A DNA stretch of 45,948 nt from JAATGI01 sp036510675 (GTDB lineage Bacteria; Pseudomonadota; Alphaproteobacteria; ATCC43930; CGMCC-115725): NCBI GenBank assembly GCA_036510675.1, contig DATCDN010000056.1:1-45948 (forward strand), given 5' to 3'. This document shows, piece by piece, positions 1 through 9,000 of this stretch (position 1 is the first letter of the stretch; the number at the start of each line of letters is the position of its first letter). The position numbers and the translations under genes were made by a program. The notes under the pieces were generated by a model. The model did not search any database and was not told where the DNA came from. It saw only the letters and a program-made list of their open reading frames with translations.

Positions 1-3000
1 ATCGGCGTCACGGCCGCGTCAGGGCAGCCGGTGACCGTCGGCAATGTCGGCTCACCGGTGGCATCGGGCGTGCTGAGCGGCGGGTTGACCATCTCCGGCA
101 GCCTCATCACCCTCGGCGGCACGCTCTCGGCCCAGGTCGGACCGATCGTGCTGAACGGCCCGGTGGAACTGGCCGGCAGCACGGCGATCTATTCCGGCAC
201 CCTGATTGAGGTGCTGGACAATCTCAACGGCACGTCGGGCGGCCAGCAGTCGCTATCGCTGATGACGGCACCGGGGGGCGAGATCGAGCTTTTCGGCGCG
301 CTCGGCGACACCACGCCGCTCGGCGGCGTCGCACTCGGCCCCGACCTTATCGTGCTGGGCGGCAACGCAATCACCACGCTTAATGGCAAGATCAATATCG
401 ACGGGGGCTTGGAACTCGAAGGGCCCACAACGATCGCCACGGTCGGCACCGGCGCCAGTCCGGGCCTCGGCGCCGACATCACGCTGTCGCACAATGCCAG
501 CATCGACAGCTTCGCGAACCCGGCATCGCCGGTGTCGCTGACGATGAATGCGGGGATCGGCGCGATCACCCTCGGCGCCGATCTCGGCGGCGGCGCGCCG
601 TTGGGTGCGGTCACGCTGACCGGCACGCGAATCAATCTCGTCGGCGACATCGTGACGGCGGGCGGCGCGGTGACGGTTGCCGGACCGGTGACGCTGTTCG
701 ACGGTCAGAATAGCGGGGCGAGGACGATCGACACGACCGGCGCCAATGCGGCCGGCGCGAATATCGCGCTCAACGGCGCGGTCGATGCGGCCGAATCGGG
801 TGGCGAAACGCTGACGCTGCTCGCGGGAACCGGCATGATCACGCTGCCTGGCGCTGTCGGCGGTATCAACCCGCTCGCCGGGATCATCCTCTCCGGCGGC
901 CAGGGCATTCGGCTCGGCGGCAATATCACGACCCGGAATGGCTTCGTCGATCTCATCGGGCCGATCACGCTGACCGGCGCCAGCACCGTGATCGATACCA
1001 CCGCCGGCAATTCGCAACCCGGCGGCTTCATCGACTTTGAAACGTCGGGCACCACGGTTGACGGCGCCGCTGCCTTTTCGCTCAATACCGGAAGCGGCAG
1101 CATCACGACCGCTGGCGGCGCCTGGGGTGGGACCACGCCACTGGGCGCGGTGACGGTCGCCGGGGGTCAGTTCGAGATCGACAATTCGATCACCACGGCC
1201 GGCGCGCCGGTGACGCTGAACGCCAACCTCCTGCTGCTCCATGATCTCACGATCGATACGACAGCGGCCAACACGCATACGGGCGGGGCGGCCATTGTCT
1301 TTGGCGGCACGATCGACGACAGTGCCGCGCTCACCGACACCTTGACGCTGATGGCGGGCGGCGCCGGCAACATCGCGTTCAACGCGCGGGTCGGCGATAA
1401 TTTGGGCCTGATGGACGGAACGCCGTTGGCGGGCGTGACGATCGAAAGCGCCAATCAGGTGCAATTCAATGCTCCGCTGGTGGCCCCGAACTTTGACGGC
1501 TTCAATGTTGGACAACTGATCATCGAGGGCACCGGCAGCCCGACCGGAACCACGCCGGGCGCCGCCAGCGTCGCCGGACAATCCTCCTTTATCAGTACCC
1601 TCAATCCCAATGGCGGGAATGGCGGCGCCGTCAACATCGTCACCACCGGGAATGTCGAGATCGGCGCCGGCATCTATACCTTCGGCACCCTCAACAACGC
1701 CATCGTGGGCGGCAATGGCGGCAACGTCACCATCGTCTCAAAAACGGGCAGCGTGGCCATTGAGGATTGTTGCACCTTTGCCGAGATTCCTGGCTCGATC
1801 GAGGGTTCGGGTGTTAACAGTGTCGCCAATTTCAATGCCTTGGGCATTGCCGCGTTCGGCGCCAATGCCGGCGCCAGCAACCAGACAGCGGGCGCCGGCG
1901 GCTCGGTTTCCATCACCGCCGGCGGGAACATCGTGCTGCCGTTCGGCGCGACGACCAGCGGCGGCAATGCCGTCTTTGCCGGTTCGACCGTTGCCGGCGC
2001 CAATGCCGGATCCGTCACGCTGACCTCGACGAGCGGCAACGTCTATGTCGCCGCCTATCCGGCGACCGGCTATCCGTGGAGCGGCGCGGTGAATGGCAAT
2101 CTCGCCGGCATCAACGCCGTCGGCGGCAGCAGCGGCGATACCAACAATACCGGCGCGGGCGGCGCCGGCGGCAACGGCGGAAACGTCGCGATCACGGGTA
2201 ATCAAATCTTTTCGGGTCGCATCGACGCAACAGGTGGCAGCACCGAATCGACCAGCGCGACCCCGGGCGCGGGCGGCAATATCACTCTGTCGGCGACCAC
2301 GACGATCGCGGGCCCCGCGGTGGTGCTCTATGGCGAGCCGGCACCGCTGGCGACCGACGTAACGCTGCTGGCGGTTAGCGGTGCCGGCGGCGCCACCGTT
2401 GGCTCCGTCGTCGACGGTGTGCCCTTCCTGATTGGGGCTCCGCCGTCTGGCGTGGGCGGCACTATCGCGATCGCGGGCAGCGGGGGCACGCCGCTCGCCG
2501 GCGGCACCTATATCGAACTCGTCAACAACAGCGCCAATTCCGTCTATGGCGGCGGGGCGTACGTCACGATGGCGGCGGGTGGGGGTGGCGGTCCGGGCAA
2601 CGTATTGCTCAACGGTCCCGTCGAAGGCACCGGCGCCGGCGCGGAAAATCTCGGCATCGTCGCGCTAGGGTTTGTGCAGATCGCGGGCGCCATCGGCGAT
2701 AAGACCGCGCTCGGCGCGGTTGATTTGTCGGGTTTCGTCGTCGGTCTTTCCGGGAATATCACGACCGCGGGCGGTGCCGTAAGCTTTAGCGATTTCAATG
2801 GCGGCTTGGGCGGCGTGACGCTGCAAAGCGACGTCACTATCGACACGACCGCCGGGGGCACCGTGGCGAATGGCGCATCCGTCACCTTTGCCGGCACGCT
2901 CGACGATTCCGCGGCGCAGGCCCATAACCTGACCATCGCCGCCGGCTTGGGTGGCGTGAACTTCGATAACCGGGTCGGAACCGACAACGCCTCGATCGGC

Positions 3001-6000
3001 ATTGATCCAGGCAATGTCACGATAACCAGCGCTAACAACGTCAATATGACAATGCCCTTCGGCCCCGATGGCGATGGTTTCTCGTCCAAATCGTTAAATG
3101 TTACCGCGACCGGATCCCTCGACGTTAGCCAGGGCTATATCAGCACTAGTAACTTCACGGGCAACGGTGGCGACGCCATTATCAATGTCGGCGGTGTCGT
3201 ACATATTTTCGGCGAGCTCAGTACCGGAGGCGGCGTGGCTTCCGATGGTACCGGCGGCAACGGCGGCAACGTCACAATTACGGCTGGCGGCACCGTCGCG
3301 ATATTCGATTGCTGCACCGTTGCCACGTTTGGCACGACCGGCACTGGCGACGAGCAGATAGCCAACTCCGTTGGCATCTATGCCGGCGGTTTCTCCCCGA
3401 ATGCGGTCAATCAGACGGCCGGCAATGGCGGCGCCGTGACGATCACCGGAACCGGCATAAATTTACCCATGGGTATCAATTCATTGGGGGGCCGAGCGCT
3501 CGTAAACGGTTCGACGGCTAACGGCGGAACGGGTGGAAACGTCACGCTGACGGCGACGGCGGGGAATGTCACGATCAGCGATCCCGTCCACAATGGCAAC
3601 CTGGAAGGGCTGTTCGCAAGTGGTGGGGATTCGATTGGTGGTGTGGGCGGCAACGGCGGTAATGTGTCCATTACGGCTAGCAACGACATCTCCTTCACGC
3701 GAATTCTAACCGACGGCGGCAGCACGGGAGCGGCTTCGGGCGCCGGTGCCGGCGGCAATGTGACGCTGGCCGCGAACGCGACGTTTGGCCCAGCCGTAAC
3801 GATGTATGGCGAGGCGGAATCGGCACAAGCCTCGTTCGCCGGCTTGGGGACCATCGGAGCGTTTGCCGGCGACAACGGTGGGACATTCGGTGGCGCCGAT
3901 AATCTCTTTCGCACCGGCGGTACGATCGGCAACGCCGGCGGCAATATCACGATCGGCAGCAGCAGCGGACCGCTCAAGGGCACGAGCTATGTCCAGCTTG
4001 TCGATAATACCGCCGCCGGCCAAAACGAGGGCGGCGCGACCGTCTATATCGGTACCGATGCGACCGATTCCTCGAACGCCCGGGCAATATCGATAAATGG
4101 CCCGATCGAGGGAACAACTGGCGGCGCCGAGGCACTGCGCATCCGGGATTTGGGACCCAACGGCGTGCTGGGCACGGTCACCGTCAACGGCAGCATCGGC
4201 GACCAGGTGCCGCTCGGCTATGCGTCGCTGGCCGGCGGGACGATTAATCTTCACGGCAACATCACGACAGAGTCCGGTAACCTTGCGGATTTTCAAGTTT
4301 GCAGCGGTAACCCGTATGCCTGCATGGGCGTCGCGCCCCCCTATATCGGTGACGTACTCCTCAATGGCACGGTTTTGTTGCAGAGCGATGTGACCGTCAA
4401 CACCGCTGGCGGTAGTCCGTCTGGCAACAACGGCGGCAGCATTCTGGTAGGCACTTCGTCCCCCACCTCTGTCGACGGCGACCACTCGCTCACGCTCAAC
4501 GCCGGCGTCTCCGGTGGCGTGGTAACGCTGATCGGCGATCTCGGCGATACGGTGCCGTTGCAGAGCGTCTCGCTCACGGGTGGCGCGATCCATCTCGGCG
4601 GCGGCATTGCCACGGCCGGCGGCGCGATCACGCTGACGGGCGCGACCATTCTTAATAGCGACGTGACGCTCGCGACCAATGCCGGTGGCAGCGCGGCCGG
4701 CGCCAACGTCACATTTGCCGGCACGCTGGACGACAGCGCCGCGTTCCAGCACAGCCTGAGTATCGCGGCGGGCGCGGCCACCGTGAATTTTGGCGGCCGC
4801 GTCGGGATCGACAACGCGAATATCGGCGTCGATCCGGGCGATGTGACCATCTCCAGCGCCGGCAACGTGACCATGACGATGCCATACGGCGCCAACGGCG
4901 ATGGATTCGCGGCCAAATCGTTTGCCGCGACCGCCACCGGCAGCGTTTCAATCGACAATTACTTGTCCACCATCAGCACCGGCAATGCCGGCAACATCGC
5001 GATCGTCGCGGGCGGTGACGTTACCGACGGTGGCAATCTCGTCGCCTTTTCCTTCGCCGCCAATCCCGACGGCACGGGTGGCAATGGCGGCAACATCACG
5101 ATTACGGCCGGCGGCAGCGTCTCGATCAACGAATGCTGTACCCTCGCGACCTTCGGCAATGCATCATTCGAGCCGGGAACCAATGACCGGATCACGTCGG
5201 TCCTCGGGACGGGCATTGCGACCTTCGGCTCGACCGGAACCACCCGTGGCGGCAATGGCGGCAATGTCTCGATCGCCGCGACCAACGGCAATATCGACCT
5301 CGGCTTCGGCATCGTCGCCTCGGGGGCGGCCGAACTGGCCAGCGGCTCGGCCGTTAATGGCGGCAACGCCGGGTCGATAATTCTGTCGGCGCCGAAGGGT
5401 CATGTCAAAATCGGCACCTACGATAACCAGGGCAATCTGACCTCGGGCAGCGATGAGGGGCTGTTCGCGGTCGGCGGTGCGTCGGCTGGCGCGACCGGCG
5501 GCAATGGCGCCGACATCAGGGTCGATGCCGTATCAATTTTCCTCGCCGCCGCCCTTACCAAGGGTGGCGACGCCCTGGCCACCGCCGCTCAGGGGGGCTT
5601 CGGCGGCAATGCCGGCAATATTCTCCTGACCGCGACCGCGACCAGCGGGCCGGCGGTGACGCTCTATGGCAATTCCGACGATCCGCAAACGGTCACGCCG
5701 TCCAGCGTGACGCTCGACGCCGATGGCGGCGCCTCCGGCGTGACGCCGGTCTATAGCCCCTTCACCTTCAGCGGCGGCACCCTGACCGGCGCGGCGGGCC
5801 GGATCGTGATCGGTGGCGATGCCTCGGGCGGCCCCCTGAAGGGCGGCTTTATCCAGTTGGCTGATGATACAATCGCATCACAATATTATGGCGGTGCTAC
5901 CGTCGGGATCATCGCGAGCGGCGCTGTTGGTGCCGGCGCCAGCATCAGTCTGAATGGGCCGATCGAAGCCGCGCTCGGCACGGAAAATCTCCGGCTGGTC

Positions 6001-9000
6001 GCCGATAATGGCAGCGCCACCATCGGCGGGCCGGTCGGGAATCAGGTCACGCTCAACGCCATCGTGCTGGGTTGCTGCGTCGACGCGATGGACAATGTGT
6101 TTCCCAATACCCTGCCGGCGGGCAGCATCCAGGGCGATATCGTCTTCCAGGGGCCAGTCACGACGGCGAACATCATCGATCAGCGCCTCTCCGGCAGCCT
6201 GACCTTCGACGGCAAGATCACGACGCCGAACCTGTCGATGCCGGATGGCGGGGACGCCAGCCTCAGTGTGCTCGGTGGTGCGACCTTATCCGGCAATTTC
6301 AATCCTCATAATTTGACGATGGCTGGAGATTTCGTCTTCACCGGCACCTTTTCCGGCAACTTCGATCTTGATGGGGGCACCGCAATACTTGCCGGCGATA
6401 CGATTTTCGACGAGACCGCCCTGAACAAGCCCTTCACGATCGGCGTGGGTGCCGATTTCGAGGGCACTACCGCAGGCGGCCAATCCTTCACCATTCTTGC
6501 GGGAACGGGCGCGATCACCGTCGATGGCAAGATTGGCGCCAGCATTCCGCTCGGCGGCCTGACCCTGACCGGCGGCGCGGTCACCATCAACGGCACCATC
6601 GCCACCCAGGACCCCAGCGGCGGCGATCCGGGCGCCATCGTGCTGACCGGCACCCCGATCACGCTGGCGCACAATATCTCGACCATCGGCGGGCCGGTTA
6701 CGCTGAACGGTCCGGTGATCTTGAGCGGCGGTCCCAGCAGGGGCACGATCGCCATCGATACCACGGCCGACAATACGCCGGGCGGGGCGAAAATCGCCTT
6801 CAACGCCACCATCGATGACGCGGCGGGATCGGCCGGAAAATATGGGCTCAACCTGCAATCCGGCGGCGCGACGACCATTCTTGCCGGCGACATCGGCACC
6901 GGCACGCCGCTCGGGCCGCTCACGGTCGCGGCCGGCGGCATTCAGCTCGGCGGCAATATAACCACCCAATCCGCCGCGGTGCTGCTCAACGGGCCGGTGA
7001 CGCTGAATTCGAATGTGCGGATCCTTACCACCGCGAATGATACGCAAGGCGCCACGGTGACGTTCCAAAGCACGCTCGATGATTCGGTCTATCTAACCCA
7101 TTCGCTGACCATCGCCGCGGGCGCGGGCGACGTGAATTTCGAGGGTCCGATCGGCTTTGAGAATTCTCCGGGCGACGTCACGATCACCAGCGCCAACGAC
7201 GTCAACATGACGACGCCCTATACCGCTGGTGTCTTCGACGGCGGCGCGGGCTTCTCGGCCAAGTCGCTCACCATCGAGGGTCCGGGCGGCACGCCGGGCG
7301 CCAATAATGTCACCGTCGCCAGCTTCATCAATACCAGCACTGGCGATGCCAGCGCCGGCAACGTTACCATCGTCGCGTCCGGCAATGTCACCGTGGGCGG
7401 CGAAATCAACACCTCGACCTGGATGGACACGGCATTTGCCGGTCCGGCCAATGCCGGCAATGTCACGATCAAGGCGGGCGGCGCCATCGCTCTCGGCGGC
7501 GCAATCACGCTGACGACGACGGGGAGCGGGAACAATTTCAATGTCCCCTCGCCGGCGAGCATCGACGCGGAAGGCGCCAGCATTGCCATCGCCGGCCAGA
7601 CCCCAGGCAATGGCGGTACCATCGCGCTGACCGGCACCAGCATCAATTTGTTTCAAGGTGCGTCAAGCACGGGCGGCGACGCGGAGGCCAGCGGCGCTAC
7701 CGACAATGGCGGCCACGGCGGCGCGATCTCGCTGACCGCGACCGCCGGCAATGTGACGATCGGCAGCGCGGCTACCGGCGAACTCGTTGGTCTCAAGTCC
7801 AGTGGCGGCGATTCGACGGGCGGAGTGGGCGGCGCCGGCGGCGACGTGACGATCGGCGGCACGTCAATTTCGTTCGCAAGAATCGCTAGCGCGGCCGGCG
7901 GCGGCCCGTCCAGTGCCGCCGGTGGCGCCGGCGGGAATATAACGCTGATCGCGACCGCGACCAGCGGGCCGGCGGTGACGCTCTACGGCAATGGGGACGA
8001 TCCGCAAACGATTGGCATCAATCAGAACGATAATAATGTACACCCAACGCTAAATGCCACTGGCGGAGGCTTCGGTGGCGCCTTCTCGGGGCAATCTGGG
8101 AGCATTACCATTGCGAGCAGTTTGGGCGGAGCACCGCTGAACGGCAGCTCCTATATCCAGCTCGTCGATAACAGCGCCACGGCGCAATATAATGGCGGCC
8201 CGACCGTCGAAATCGCGGCGGTCGGCGGCGTCGGTCATGGCGGCACAATTTATTTAGGCGGTCCGATCCAGGGCACGCTCGGTACCGAAAACCTTCGGCT
8301 GTTCGCCGATAACGGTTCGGCCGTGGTGACCGGCGCCGTCGGCGATCCGGGCGGCTCCCTGACCAGCACGAAGTCGTTGCATGATTTGGTTCTCGGCTGC
8401 TGCGGGGTCGATGGTAATGACAATCCTAATCCAACTCCCTTCCCAGTGGGCAGCAACGGCGGCGCCATCACCTTCGACGGACCCGTAACGGCGGCGAACA
8501 TCATCGATCAGCGCCTATCGGGCAGCCTGACCTTCGACGGCAAGATCACGACACCCAACCTGTCGATGCCGGATATCGCGACGTTCGCCCTCGACATGCT
8601 CGGCGGCGCGGTATTCTCGGGGGAGTTGCACGGCGGGAACAGGCCAATAACCTTGGGCGGCGATTTCATTTTCACCAGCACCTACCAGGGGGATTCAGGG
8701 AAATTCAAAGTCAACGCCGGTAACGGTAGCGTGGTCCTGGCGTCTGATACGACTTTGGACGAGACGGCGCTGAACTTGCCGATCACCCTCATCAACGGCG
8801 ATTTCGAAGGCTCGACAGCGGGCGGTCAGTCCCTGACTATTCTCGCGGGCACCGGCGCGATCACCATCGATGGCAAACTCGGCGCCACGACACCGCTCGG
8901 CGGCCTCACGCTGAGCGGCGGCACCGTCAATATCGATGCCGGCAGCACGATGCTGACCCAGAACGGCGCTGAATCCGGCGCGCTCAATCTGACCGCCCCG

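Noticed and set aside
253..1581. 442-codon minus-strand open frame inside the exoprotein gene
   Set aside because: Composition is Arg/Asp/Gly/His-rich and low in hydrophobic segments, as expected from antisense of a GGC/ACC-rich repeat gene; no motif.
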